Positions 1-10,904 of a stretch of DNA of 22,750 nt are shown one piece after another. Below the pieces are notes generated by a model. The model was not told the DNA's origin. It made no database searches and saw only the letters and a program-made list of their open reading frames with translations. Each line of letters starts with the position of its first letter. The stretch's first letter is position 1. The stretch covers positions 340,260-363,009 of the forward strand of contig NW_003116950.1 of NCBI RefSeq assembly GCF_000003605.2. The letters are read 5' to 3'. This DNA comes from Saccoglossus kowalevskii. Its lineage: Eukaryota; Hemichordata; Enteropneusta; Harrimaniidae. Made by a program: the position numbers and the translations under genes.

Positions 1-120
1 CATTCTTTCCATTTATATATGTATTTGTTTATATAAAAAATGCGGATCTGTGTAAAGAAAGGGCCATTTTGTTTTATTTGAATGCAATGATATATTGTAC
101 TCGTTTTCCAATCCCATACG

Positions 121-357
<237 letters not shown>

Positions 358-1507
358 GATATTGGCGATAACAATTAGGACGAATGTGTTATATCACAAG
401 GCACATTTAAATGACGCCATATGTCCAAATTGTTATTCAAGAAGTATGATTATACTACTGGCTATAATTTCTTTAACACAATCGGATGTATACGCATTAT
501 GAATCGATCACTTAAGTAGTATATATCGTGCGCAAGTCAACTCGTCAACTAGGTTTTACTCATGACAATCACAAATCAAACACACCAACATCATTCTTAA
601 ATATATGTTCCACATCCGCTATTTTTCCAGATTCATTTCCTGCTCTAGACTCATTATCCATAGGAACATAGCCTCGGGGTTTAAACATTCGATATCACCA
701 TAGCAATATGAACGTATTTGTCGCAAAATGCAATGAGTAAGGGGGATTCAACAGCGACATGGGGAGTATGTATTAGGTGTATCACTTTCTGAAATTAACA
801 ACGTTATTAATTTTACTACTCGTGATTGCCTTCTTATCAATACTCTCGCCACTAACATTTCCGTTTCCTATGAAGGCATTATAAATGACCAACATATCAA
901 GACTATTACAATGATTATATGCCATTGTTGGTTTAGTTTTGAGATATATTAAAAGGCGTTTACAGTTATTTAACAAAGCATCTCCAATTCAACTCGCATT
1001 TAATATTTATAATAACACATTGTCTATGACTCCATATGGTATGAATTTTATTATTGACTGTTAACAATACCTGTAGATAATGTAATAGCCAATTATTAAT
1101 TAGATGCGAAACATGCAGACCAATGTCTTCGACAAACAGTATCTGGTCAAGTATTAAATGGTTAATTTTGTTTATTAGTGTTCCCTATTACTGGGGTTGA
1201 TTGAAAACTACAATACTGAATCGTATGGTAATACATGGACATATTTAGTCAGCCTTTACCACATCAACATATGCGCACACTGTGAGCTTTTTGGCGTTTA
1301 TTTCGTTTTTAAATTAATTCAATTGATCAAAAATTCAAAGAACCACAATAACTCTAAATTTTCCATTGAACGCTACAAACTGTTAATCAGCCAACACCAA
1401 GAATCAAGAAAAAAAACTGTTGAGCTTTAGCACTGAATTAATCTGGCGATGTATTTCGTTCTACGTGTAAATCATGGTACATCTATTAACCGTTTGATGA
1501 GATGCAG
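358..1507. other. AT-rich DNA without a supported gene
   Basis: I see no RNA gene, transposon end or convincing exon here. Two weak open stretches exist. One is a 39-codon ATG frame on the minus strand (688 down to a TGA at 569-571) whose peptide is rich in Asp, Glu, Gly and Asn. It lacks a clear splice acceptor and has a poor start context. The other is an 83-codon plus-strand frame without an ATG, ending at the TAG of 1428-1430, preceded by a plausible acceptor (TTTGTTTATTAG, about 1168-1179). Neither is supported well enough to call. Confidence 0.5.
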
Positions 1508-1606
1508 GGTTTTACAATCCCGACGCCATGCTAAGAGCAACAGATGTTCTACACGTAGTGTTCTGCTCGTCAGTTGGCAATGACGTGTTATATGCAGTGA
1601 CCTCAG
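1508..1606 (+). CDS. Candidate internal exon, unknown protein
   Basis: This is a locally GC-richer block. The frame reads from GG TTT TAC to TCA G without a stop. It is 99 bases long, so both flanking introns would be phase 1 (a symmetric exon). It follows GATGCAG, an acceptor AG with a poor pyrimidine tract, and ends at CTCAG|GTAAAT, a good donor. The peptide begins FYNPDAMLRATDV and ends YAVTS. I do not recognise a family. The opposite strand is also open across the same bases, which weakens the call. It could be chance. Confidence 0.2.
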
Positions 1607-4600
1607 GTAAATGGTTGATGTTCACACCTTGTGTACGTGATTCATGAAAATAGAAGAATAACACATAGTTGTAATATGATAATCGTATTCCAATTGATAG
1701 ATTTGACTTTCCGTTTTTTTACTGCAAAACTTCATTATATTAATAAGTGCTACTGATATATTCTAACCTGTCGGATATTGAGTAAATATCATTCACATTT
1801 CATATTCGAATATGTGAATTGTTTGATCATTCAATATGTTATTTCGTATTATATGTCAGGGATTATACTGGATATCTCTTGCAGCTGTAAAGCGTTTTAG
1901 CATTTGCAATTGTCATGTAAATATCGTGCTTTTTTGTTTACATAAGAATAACATTTAATAGTATACCATTAACAGGGGGATATGGTAAACACATACCAAG
2001 GCTTAATTTGATTGATGCGTCACTTTGACCTATGAACTATTCGACAAACAATTTATTAAGTTCTGGACACTCATGTCTCCAAGTGTTGTGTGATTGAATA
2101 AACGGAGATATGATGTGAACGCAGGTATTTTACCAGTTAGTTTATGTTGGATTCTATTGTAACAGTTCGCGAATAAAAATATGCTGTTTAAATGTTGCTC
2201 ATCATTAGGAACGTTTACAGAAGCCTACTTATAAATTACATAAGTACATGTAATTGTCATTAAACCTAAATGGCGTCCGTGATCTAGTTGTCGCTGTCCA
2301 CCAAATCGTGTTTCATTCTCTGTATGTAACCATGGTTTATGGAGGCGAACGCGACGATGGAAAAAATGAAAGTTTATTTGAGACTCAAGTATTATTACAC
2401 ACTCACTCCCAACAATATTTCTGCCACCGTTTTCGTCTTAGGCATATTATTGTGTTACTTTCAGATTCTCAGTATGCGCAATGATATTTATGAAAATAGT
2501 GTAAAACGAAATAATTTATCATAACATAGTGTAACGAAATAATTTACAACTTTACACTCAAGTTGTCAATAATTGTTAAAACTTGATTTGACTTTTGTTC
2601 GGAGAATAAAACAATAAGAAACAATAATTGTACTATTCCTATAAAACCTGTCAAAGATCCTCACAATTTGTAAAATATAGTATGAAAATTGGTTTATTTT
2701 TGAATAACAGTTTTATAAATAATGAATAATCGCTAGACAGGACAAGTGGTTTGGTACGGCACAGGTGTGTTGGACACAAACAGACACATATTGATTGTGT
2801 AATTAGAATGCCCCATAGTGGATGCAGAATCTCAGATCACGACATATTCATCAAACTTCTAACATATTAATATTTTGACATAACAGGCAACAATGTGACA
2901 TCATTGTAATGTCATATCAGCCTCTACTTTGTTTTTTACTACCACTGACGTTGTATAAATACATTTATGTAACATGAATAGCAATACTATTTCTTTTAAT
3001 AATTCAGAAAGTCAATGTGTTTCAAGGACGTAGCAATTGCTTGTGTGTACTCTATAGAACTTGATGTAGTCAAATATGAAGTAGGAAACATGATGAAACA
3101 AAATTAATTAGTACATTTATAGAATTAATGTTATGGATATATCTAATATGAACAACATTGTAAACACATTTTTATTTGCATGTCTGTCACAACTGATGAT
3201 TTTGAAATGACAATATATTGCGTTTATACACCGATTTATGGAAGGTGACAACTTTTTAGGATTTGCCATTGATCGAGCTCGTGTAATGTATTTTTCTTGC
3301 GTTATTGAAAATATACACAGTTGGACAAAAATTGCAAGAAATTGCTATTATTAATGTTAAATATATATTTTTTTGAAGAATTAACTGCAGATTACTCAGC
3401 CCGATATGTATTTAATGCAAGGTACTTACTAATTTCGCAGCTATACTACACTATTTTAAAATGATCAATTGTTGAGCAGTAATGTGTTACCGTTATTGTA
3501 ATTATCATTCTTTGCATACCGAGCCACTCAGATTCCATATTGTGTTGAGTTTTTGTTCAATTGACTTTAATATTTATTGATGCATAGATTGGGAAAAGCC
3601 TGTGGTTGTAGTTAGAGTAGAAACCATACACCTTAGGCTAGTATTTATAGAGAGGAAACGTGTTGTGATTCGCGATTCGAATGAACCAACTTACAGCCAA
3701 ACTCCACCGGCATCCTGTATCAAAATCATCATAATAAATATTAACTGTATGGATATTAATCTTCTAAACATGCTATATGAATAGTACAAAGTCCATTTAT
3801 AATGTGAAATATCCTACAGATTATGTTACAGTGCATATATGAAATATATTATAGCAGGAAAATTTAATAAGTTAAATGTAAGCTAATTGGTAAATCTTTA
3901 ACATTATTAGAGTTATATCAAAAATAATATATGTCACCGAGCAAGGTTTCGAGAAAAAACAATTTTAATCATTTTCTATGAAATTTCAAATTCTTTTTTC
4001 CCGACAAAATATCTGGTGATCCCATTTTATTTTTCACTTTGTTTCATATACTGTCATGACCTAATAATGATGAAAGTTAATATCATTATAAATTGGGATG
4101 TGTTTTCTACCAGGATCACTTAAGAGTTGTATTGTCGGAAACACTTAATTCACACACGGTAAACATTTAAAACAAAGGGAATTAGCATACTGCCGACGTT
4201 GCGGAGATCATAATTTGCATAAAATTACATATTCGTTCAAAGACGATTCTATCGATTGGGGTTTTCTGTAATTGTTTTTCGTAACAAATGTATACAGCAT
4301 TGTCAGGGTTTAGTAGGAATATGAACCAGTGTTGAATCCAGGATTTTTTTGTTAGGAGACAATGTGTCCCATGCACGTTAATTTTGTGAGACATTTGCAT
4401 TTTTTTGGGAGACAACAATAGAGCAGTTCAAAATCAATTTCAACCTCAAATAAAAAAATAAACATGCAATTTTTACTGTGTTATTGTGAAGACCACTTGT
4501 CAAGTTGTATCATCATTTGCAGAGCTAATAATAAAAGTGACATAATCGTAAGACGTACATTATCATAATGACTGACCTTTGGTTAACCTCCGCAGGGAGC

Positions 4601-4855
4601 TCTCATTCACACAATTGCGTTATTAATTACCAAGACTGAAACAGTTAAGACGTTTTGTTGAATATACGTCTCTGTTTTAACTGCCTCCATTCATTTAAGG
4701 CAACATCAAATTACATCAGTGCCAATACATGCAGTCTCTCTGCTTCTAAGCGGTTTTGTGTCTTTGTTTTGATTTGATTTTGTACCGAAAATCCATGTTC
4801 ACAATCAGCGGTTTATACTGGCAAAACCAAAACTATTTTCGCAAGTTTAAGCAAA
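1607..4855. other. AT-rich DNA, mostly featureless
   Basis: No RNA gene or mobile element is recognisable. Three weakly coding-like open stretches were seen: about 2330-2524 on the plus strand (a 61-residue frame with a hydrophobic stretch near residues 28-45), about 3587-3784 plus (an open frame beginning DWEKPVVVVRVE after a TGATGCATAG acceptor-like site, with no donor), and a minus-strand frame at 4182-4418. None has paired splice signals or recognisable motifs. On the minus strand a canonical AATAAA lies at 4026-4031. It could serve a transcript ending at 4856, but the distance of about 825 bases makes that uncertain. Confidence 0.5.
2496..2546. repeat. Short tandem duplication, 30-base period
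   Basis: The segment ATAGTGTAAAACGAAATAA (from 2496) recurs 30 bases later as ATAGTGTAACGAAATAA (from 2526), differing only by a two-base deletion. Both copies continue into TTTA. This is a simple local duplication with no sign of function. Confidence 0.85.
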
Positions 4856-5068
4856 TTAGGAAGTAAGCCACGGTGTTATGTGTACAGTAGTTTCCACAAA
4901 AATGCCATATTTCAGGTTTTGTTCCCAGCTAGCCTGATATCGGCGTTCAAACGTCTTTTTCTTTTTAGACGAAGGTTCACCTTGTTCAACTTGAACTTCA
5001 GGCGACTTGGCGGTCGTTTCGGCGTTGCTGACATATTGATCATGGTTACTTAATGACTTGGATCTTTT
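4856..5068 (-). CDS. Candidate terminal exon, Lys-rich protein end (possible hAT/BED relic)
   Basis: On the minus strand an excellent acceptor (TTTATTTCAG|AAAAGA, AG at 5070-5069) opens a 70-codon frame that closes at TAA 4858-4856. The block is GC-richer than its surroundings. The peptide starts KRSKSLSNHDQYV, has an acidic-polar linker (EVQVEQGEPSS), then KKKKTFERRYQASWEQ, a basic nuclear-signal-like patch, and LKYGIF. Phase 0 matches the donor of the candidate exon at 5161-5253, 92 bases upstream. An alternative reading is a decayed hAT/BED transposase N-terminus, because many proteins of that group have a basic patch followed by a Y...LKYGF-like motif before a zinc finger. No zinc-finger cysteines follow here. 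The same frame stays open upstream to a TAG at 5152-5150, so splicing is not required to explain it. Confidence 0.35.
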   Translation of the reverse strand, partial: KRSKSLSNHDQYVSNAETTAKSPEVQVEQGEPSSKKKKTFERRYQASWEQNLKYGIFVETTVHITPWLTS

Positions 5069-5160
5069 CTGAAATAAATTTGAAGCCCCATTACTTGGGA
5101 AAAGAAAGCGTAATACGCTTTTGTCGCCCTGCCGTAAGTTGCCGACCCGCTATGACTTAC

Positions 5161-5253
5161 ACGTTCGGTAGATGCGCGACAACAACTAAGAGTTTTACTT
5201 GTATCCCTGACAATGTGACTGGGGAACACTCTCGACGTCTTTCTGTCAATCAA
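5161..5253 (-). CDS. Candidate internal exon, phase 0-0
   Basis: On the minus strand the 93 bases from 5253 to 5161 encode 31 residues (starting LIDRKTSRVFPSH, ending CCRASTER). They are followed by a strong donor, CGT|GTAAGT (GT at 5160-5159). The upstream acceptor has a nine-T tract but ends ACAAAG, a weaker AAG. Both boundaries are phase 0, so the frame joins directly to 5068-4856 across a 92-base intron. No domain is recognised. Without splicing the frame continues past the donor to a stop at 5050-5052, so a chance open frame is the main alternative. Confidence 0.33.
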
Positions 5254-5478
5254 CTTTGTGTAAAAAAAAACGCAGCAATGTTTACTTTACATTGACTCAA
5301 TCACGAAAATAACTGGGTATACCAAGGCAATGACCCAGTGATAAGCAAAATGCGCGACATGGCTCACTATTTTAGTGCGTCAACTGTTGCCCTAGGTTTG
5401 TAAAATAACGCGTCATTGCTGTGAATTTTGCGAGAATGTCGCGATGACTCAGCCTGGCAGAAACACTGTATGAACACT

Positions 5479-5481
<3 letters not shown>

Positions 5482-5561
<80 letters not shown>
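5482..5561. repeat. (TA)n microsatellite, about 40 units
   Basis: Eighty bases of uninterrupted alternating A and T lie inside the GC- and CpG-richer block. Such tracts are slippage-prone and can extrude as cruciforms. It carries no frame of interest. Confidence 0.98.
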
Positions 5562-5564
<3 letters not shown>

Positions 5565-5610
5565 GATTAAAACAGCACTATGAAAGCATACAACTTCCTG
5601 TGTTACTTAC

Positions 5611-5672
5611 ACTGTCACTGGCAGCGGTCAGAAAAAAAAGATGGCCGACATTGCTATCTGGGATTAATATGT
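5611..5672 (-). CDS. Candidate internal exon, phase 1-0
   Basis: On the minus strand the frame after the acceptor TCGAGGTTTGCAG (AG at 5674-5673) reads AC then ATA TTA ATC and encodes ILIPDSNVGHLFFLTAASDS. It ends at AGT|GTAAGT, a strong donor (GT at 5610-5609). The 62-base length gives a phase 1 start and a phase 0 end. This fits both the upstream candidate at 9220-9393 (ends phase 1) and the downstream one at 5161-5253 (starts phase 0). The (TA)n tract at 5482-5561 would lie in the following intron. The plus strand here carries AAGATGGCCGAC, a YY1-like motif that could equally mark a promoter. The family is unknown. Confidence 0.3.
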
Positions 5673-6651
5673 CTGCAAACCTCGATAAAATGAAACTAAC
5701 ATTGTTTAAACTATCATAACTTTCTCATAAAATACTCTCAGATTATAATTCAAGGTTATAGCCAAACAATAACGTGACGTAATAACGAATAATAACATTA
5801 TAGAACATTCCCAGAGTTTTTTGGGGGGTTACAGAATGTCATGGTCAATTTCGATTCACATACGGCAAATCTGTCAGCAAAACAAACTACCAGTATTTTC
5901 ATTTTTTACGAGAACAACGAAACCCTTAGTATCACACAACATTTGCACAGATGTCGGTGACGCCTATACGTCAATCTCTCGGCTTAATGAGCTCTCTTTC
6001 TTCAATTTAGTGGACTCGCATAGAAAACGATCGGCGCTAGCAATATACGCGATGACGTCACAGTGGTTGGACACGCATCAAAGTGAATTCAATGGTAATT
6101 AGCATATCTAACAATAGAGTTTACTAAACGGTCTTCCAGTTACCGTGGTTCATAACAATAAATTCCGTCATGCATTGTCTGCTTTGGGTGCGCGCCAAAC
6201 TCGAACAACCTACGAAGTACGTGATGTTCAAAGATGAGTAAAATTACCATCCTGAACATTCAAAAGTTATATTGCTATATGGGAAGCCACTCAAAACTCA
6301 GACCGAGTGTAAAGTCAGGCTAATAATAATGAAAAATGCTCATGTTTTTAATCCTCGATGAATCCCGCGTCCGATTCGCTTACTTGATGATATCCTGATT
6401 AAAGAAATCAGAAAGAATCAACAGAACTGCTTGGCAACGTTTCGCTATTGGCAAGGATGATATATAGCTATTGCATTGATTTCAGTGCATTATTGCCCCA
6501 ATGCAAGAGTGTCGAAAATATAACTGCACCAGATAATGTGAACAATCTATCGACATTCGACACAACATTATTCAGTAAGCTGTCCTTGCATGCATGAATA
6601 TATAAATCATCTTATTTGAGTTTCGATTATATTACAATGTTTAATCGCGGA

Positions 6652-6663
6652 CCCCCCCCCCCC
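6652..6663. repeat. Poly-C tract (C12)
   Basis: This is a run of twelve C following GCGGA in otherwise AT-rich sequence. It is prone to slippage and sequencing error. Confidence 0.97.
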
Positions 6664-8595
6664 GCTATGAAGACGCCGACTTAAACCATGGGTTACAATC
6701 CATTGATACTAATTTAGCCAGCAGTTACTTCTATGGACATTACGCTGTCACACGGAATCTTACTTGAGATTTTTTTTATATGGAAGCTAATTTACGTCCT
6801 CGTTTCTTTTTATTATGTGTATCTGTTGGAAATAAAAGCCGCGGGCGATTATTTGTAATTGGAATTTAGAGTAAAGTATATCGCGCCTATATTGCAATTA
6901 ATTACCAATGTTCGATGCAAACCTTCATATTTATATAAAATAATATTATGGTTTCATACTATAGTACATCCTGCATAATCCGGGATATTGAATAATAATT
7001 GCCAATTTAAATATCTCCGACTCTTGTACCTTCATTAGATGGATGTAATTATAAAACTCAAAAACATTATCGTTGATCAAACAGACCATAGCGATTAATA
7101 TGTTTCAATGTTGTTTCAGTTTCATTATGCCTCGTATAACTAAAACTGGGTCAACTACTATAATTTGATACAAGCCATTATTAACAATTTAAATGTGATT
7201 GCACTCTGTGTTAACAATCACTTGCAGTGGAACTAAACAAACAACGACGGGAGGTTATTTGCACATATGGTCCTATACATATCATTTTATCACGCATGGT
7301 GGGTAGTAAATATGAATGCTATTTCCAGGTAGGAAATGTAGCGTTCTTACTACACGTGGCTATGCATACTAATTAGTAATGTATGAATTTATATGTGTGT
7401 GTTTTAATGCTGAAGCTCCTCATTAATATGTCTGGTTAAATTGTAAATTTCTTAAGGCAGAAATTCCGATTCCTAGGCCTCAATTTTTTGTTTTGCGTCA
7501 CTGTATTAAAATCATAAAACTATGTAACAAGTGGAATAAACCACTGAAAATTGTAAGTCAGTATAAACATAAGACGTTAGATTCTTCATATTATTTACTA
7601 CATATATACAAACATGGAACTCTCATGTAAGTGTTACAGACACTGTAATCATTAGCGTGAACAAACTTTGAAAAAATACCCAAATTAGGCATTCTTCTCG
7701 CATTCGTTTATATTTTATTTTACTTCTGGGCTTCGCGTCGTTCAAATTCAAAAGATCGCGTCGCAATGATGATAGTCACTGTATATCATGCACCATACTC
7801 TGAATCGCCTACTTATATGTCTACTATTTACTCTGTAAATATCTTATTTGAGATCCCGTCATAAACTAACGTCACGTGTGAGCTAGGTTCCTGGAATTAC
7901 ATGACTGATGAATTTTATACAGGTAATGTAAAAAAGTCCAAACATATAACGCAATATATCATATTGCAGCATAATACATAGCAGACGCAACTCGGCTTAT
8001 CATAAATCCGTTCTTATTTCCGTAAAATTGATATAAAGGTATTATTAACCGTAAATATCTTCCCTACATGTCAGTGACAATTTTACGGCTCATGAAACGA
8101 CTCCCGACACTGTACGGAATGTGTTTCTGATTAATGATTCTTCGACAATTGTCAACTGCATGCCTAAATGATATTGATACAAAATACATCACCAGTTGTT
8201 TATATAGACGGTATTAAGAAGAGTTTTGCATCGCAATATAATGGGAATCGTTAAATGTGAAACGTATTGACATTGTTGGCTGCTGTATTACGTATATTTC
8301 GGATATATAGTTCAATCATCATGAGACACGCTGTAGGTGAATTAACACGTCTCCATCCACGCGGGAAACACTCAGTATGTGTCATTATATCATATGTGAT
8401 ATGCTATTCACTCTGTATTGACTGACTCTGTAATCCAATAAAATTACACTGAGAGTATCCTTTGTTAGATATTCTCTTGGATCTGTTGAATAAACTAACA
8501 TTTCAATAACCAAGGATTCCACCACATTCGTGGTTGATATGAGGTTATTATAATATATATTATTTTAGCCAGTCTCGATGCATATGAAATCTAGA

Positions 8596-8605
8596 CCCCC
8601 CCCCC
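8596..8605. repeat. Poly-C tract (C10)
   Basis: This is a run of ten C after CTAGA. It forms part of the pyrimidine-rich stretch (C10 TCATCCTC) just upstream of the candidate exon at 8629-8692, so it could act as its polypyrimidine tract. Confidence 0.95.
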
Positions 8606-8628
8606 TCATCCTCAATCAACCAAATAAG

Positions 8629-8692
8629 GACAGAATTTTACAAGGATAAAAAAACGCATGACAAGTTTATTCCACGACCAATTTACCTCTAT
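8629..8692 (+). CDS. Candidate internal exon, phase 2-0
   Basis: The block starts after a pyrimidine-rich stretch and AAATAAG (AG at 8627-8628) and ends at CTCTAT|GTGAGT, a strong donor (GT at 8693-8694). It encodes 21 residues, TEFYKDKKTHDKFIPRPI followed by YLY, a charged and proline-containing peptide unlike the Ile/Asn/Lys-rich output of random AT-rich DNA. No family is recognised. The acceptor AG lies some 15 bases past the end of the pyrimidine run, which is acceptable but not ideal. No directly compatible plus-strand exon was found on either side. Confidence 0.25.
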
Positions 8693-9219
8693 GTGAGTTA
8701 TATGGTATGACACGTGCTGCCAAAACAATTAATTTGACATGATACTATGTTATATTCAATTCACTTTAAAATAGTGTAACAAAGACACAACGCTTCTATT
8801 ATTGAAATACGCACTGACCTTTATGCACCGTGTACCACACAACACATCCGACGACATGTGCATATATTAACCCTGATAAGCCCGGCTGTTTCCTCTGTTC
8901 TAATTTTATCAAATACACAGAATGGCATCGCATGAAAAGTCATCAATAATGTATGTATCATGTTACCGCATTAAAATATCAACAATAGACAACTCTACAC
9001 TACATAGCTACTATGGTACGCGTATAGCGGTGAACTAGATAAAATCGATGACTAAATATATTGTAGCGATGTCATGGACACGGAACGTCGCCATGCCGAG
9101 TATTGTGTTAATATTGTATTTACTGTTATTACATAGCTAGGCATGGCAAGAGTTGATTTTTGGTGAATTATTCTTCCATTTGCAATGAGAACGATATAAT
9201 AACATAAAGTTGTACTCAC
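8693..9219. other. Intergenic or intronic DNA
   Basis: AT-rich with moderate CpG. I see no exon, RNA gene or repeat. The E-box-like CACGTG and similar short motifs are too common to annotate. Confidence 0.5.
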
Positions 9220-9393
9220 AGTTTGAATATTCGATGCGTACGTGAATACCTAGCTCCCTCCGTAAAATGTGGTACAGCAGACGGCGGTGATGTAATATCG
9301 AACAATTTTCCGTATCGTTGTGACTGAATATCTCGACAACATCAGACACAAATAGATACAACCCAGCGTGGCGTAGTTCCACGGAGTCCACAG
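9220..9393 (-). CDS. Candidate internal exon, symmetric phase 1-1
   Basis: On the minus strand this 174-base block lies between a good acceptor (ATATCTGCTTGCAG|CT) and a strong donor (ACT|GTGAGT, GT at 9219-9218). It encodes 57 full codons, starting VDSVELRHAGLYLFVSDVVE and ending LRRELGIHVRIEYSN, with GC and CpG above the flanks. The peptide mixes hydrophobic and charged residues, could form helices, and has one full Cys codon. Both boundaries are phase 1. The frame stays open to a TAG about 60 bases upstream. I do not recognise a domain. A competing plus-strand frame of about 36 codons is also open over part of the block, but it has poorer boundaries. Confidence 0.4.
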
Positions 9394-10342
9394 CTGCAAG
9401 CAGATATCTGCAACAAGCCTCACATGCATGCGTCGAGTAATTCTAACCGAGTCACGTGATCATCCCTTGTCGTTTTAATAAAGAAGTTATGCATGATGGG
9501 ATTCTATGACGCAGAGATAAAAAAGGACTAGGAAGGAAATAAAATACAATGACTTGCAAGGAATAATTGATTAAGTGATCCTTCAATCATTGTTGCCCTT
9601 CAGCAGTGTGAATCCAATACATTAGATTGGAGCAAATTATTCTATTGTGTGCTGGAATATAATGACATATAAATAACAATAATAATTTTAATATGTAAAA
9701 TACAGCTGCATGCAGCAGTGATCGGCTTGCAAGCAATCATGTTGCAAGTGATGGGCCATGTTGCTATTGATATATCAATGATTACTATGGACACACCCAC
9801 ACGCAAAGATGTATTAGTCAAGAAATTAACCGAATGGGTTATGAAATGTATATCATCAACATAGACTGTGGGTGTTGTATACGCATAACACTACAATCAT
9901 AACAATTTCTAAATAAACTAGTTTGGATCATGACATCTTTAATTTTTTTCAGCTCTTGTACAATCAATTGCTTTTGACATATAACATACATATAGAGCTC
10001 TCTGTTTATTATCAACTTTACTTTTGATCAGATTACTTTCCCACTATACATCTTGAAGAGTAGAGTTATATAAGCTATCAAGATACTTCTTTGAACAGCA
10101 GATCATTAATTTGTAATTCAATTTAGGTATACCCTATTCCAATCTTGTGATTACATGGACTTAAGTACACGGATTTAATTTGAAAGGTAGGACTATTTCT
10201 ATTGCAACAAGCAAGCAGAATAACAAACGATGTTGGCATCGACCGACAACTGAACCATTACAGTAAGTGTGATTACTGTAGCACTTGCGGGGATAAGTTG
10301 ATCAGAGATTGGAAATAGTCAAAATGTGTATTAGTCACTTGA

Positions 10343-10346
<4 letters not shown>
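9394..10346. other. AT-rich DNA, no supported gene
   Basis: No exon or RNA gene is seen. A perfect 12-base palindrome GCTGCATGCAGC occupies 9705-9716, followed by two further short palindromic words (CTTGCAAG, TTGCAA) within 40 bases. This may be chance. Confidence 0.5.

Positions 10347-10386
<40 letters not shown>
10347..10386. repeat. (TA)n microsatellite, left of gap
   Basis: Forty bases of alternating T and A end in TATAGGG. The unique sequence AATTTAAACCCGGGTA then runs into the unsequenced gap. Confidence 0.97.
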
Positions 10387-10389
<3 letters not shown>

Positions 10390-10409
10390 AATGAATTTAA
10401 ACCCGGGTA

Positions 10410-10850
10410 NNNNNNNNNNNNNNNNNNNNNNNNNNNNNNNNNNNNNNNNNNNNNNNNNNNNNNNNNNNNNNNNNNNNNNNNNNNNNNNNNNNNNNNNNNN
10501 NNNNNNNNNNNNNNNNNNNNNNNNNNNNNNNNNNNNNNNNNNNNNNNNNNNNNNNNNNNNNNNNNNNNNNNNNNNNNNNNNNNNNNNNNNNNNNNNNNNN
10601 NNNNNNNNNNNNNNNNNNNNNNNNNNNNNNNNNNNNNNNNNNNNNNNNNNNNNNNNNNNNNNNNNNNNNNNNNNNNNNNNNNNNNNNNNNNNNNNNNNNN
10701 NNNNNNNNNNNNNNNNNNNNNNNNNNNNNNNNNNNNNNNNNNNNNNNNNNNNNNNNNNNNNNNNNNNNNNNNNNNNNNNNNNNNNNNNNNNNNNNNNNNN
10801 NNNNNNNNNNNNNNNNNNNNNNNNNNNNNNNNNNNNNNNNNNNNNNNNNN
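10410..10850. other. Assembly gap of 441 Ns
   Basis: All 441 bases are N. Both flanks carry (TA)n repeats, so an unresolved or collapsed simple repeat is the likely cause. The true length may differ. Any open frame spanning it is meaningless. Confidence 1.
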
Positions 10851-10851
10851 C

Positions 10852-10873
10852 ATATATATTTATATATATATAT

Positions 10874-10904
<31 letters not shown>
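10852..10904. repeat. (TA)n microsatellite, right of gap
   Basis: This is a TA-alternating tract with a few TTTA and AAATA interruptions. Together with 10347-10386 it brackets the gap. Confidence 0.96.

Larger units (their letters stand above)
5440..6240. promoter_or_regulatory. CpG-richer block with CRE, E2F-like and ARE-like motifs
   Basis: Between the flanking AT-rich stretches this block has clearly more G+C and CpG. It holds ATGACTCAGC (5444-5453, matching the AP-1/antioxidant response core RTGACNNNGC), a perfect CRE palindrome TGACGTCA (6053-6060), and GCGCCAAA (6192-6199, an E2F consensus in reverse orientation) next to GGGTGCGC. Clustered CRE and E2F sites in CpG-rich DNA are common at animal promoters. 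There is no TATA box at a suitable distance and no assigned transcript, so a promoter role is inference. The 84-codon ATG frame on the plus strand (from 5836 to 6102) has no recognisable domain. Confidence 0.35.
6241..8628. other. AT-rich DNA without a supported gene
   Basis: No tRNA, snRNA, transposon terminus or convincing exon is visible. A C12 homopolymer is at 6652-6663 and a C10 tract at 8596-8605. A few short open stretches with single splice-like signals occur, for example ATG GTG GGT at about 7297 running to CCAG|GTAGGA at about 7327, and a minus-strand 42-codon ATG frame around 8255-8383. Each lacks a partner boundary or any motif. Confidence 0.5.

Noticed and set aside
1197-1430. 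Plus-strand frame of 77 codons from a TTG, faintly like a membrane protein end
   Set aside because: It has AT-rich codon use, no ATG and no identifiable motif. The resemblance to known transporter families was too weak to stand.
2254-2524. Two overlapping plus-strand frames, one with a hydrophobic stretch
   Set aside because: There is no supporting splice or promoter signal, and two frames are equally open.
5053-5295. Plus-strand 80-codon frame
   Set aside because: It is antisense to the better bounded minus-strand blocks at 5253-5161 and 5068-4856 and has no motifs or splice logic of its own.
5803-5815. GAACATTCCCAGA as a further heat-shock element
   Set aside because: Only two units are correct and the third breaks the register. 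It is isolated and without a TATA box.
5821-6102. Plus-strand frame of 93 codons
   Set aside because: It starts at TTG (first ATG at 5836), has no recognisable domain and overlaps regulatory motifs in the CpG-rich block. It is kept only as a remark in the feature list.
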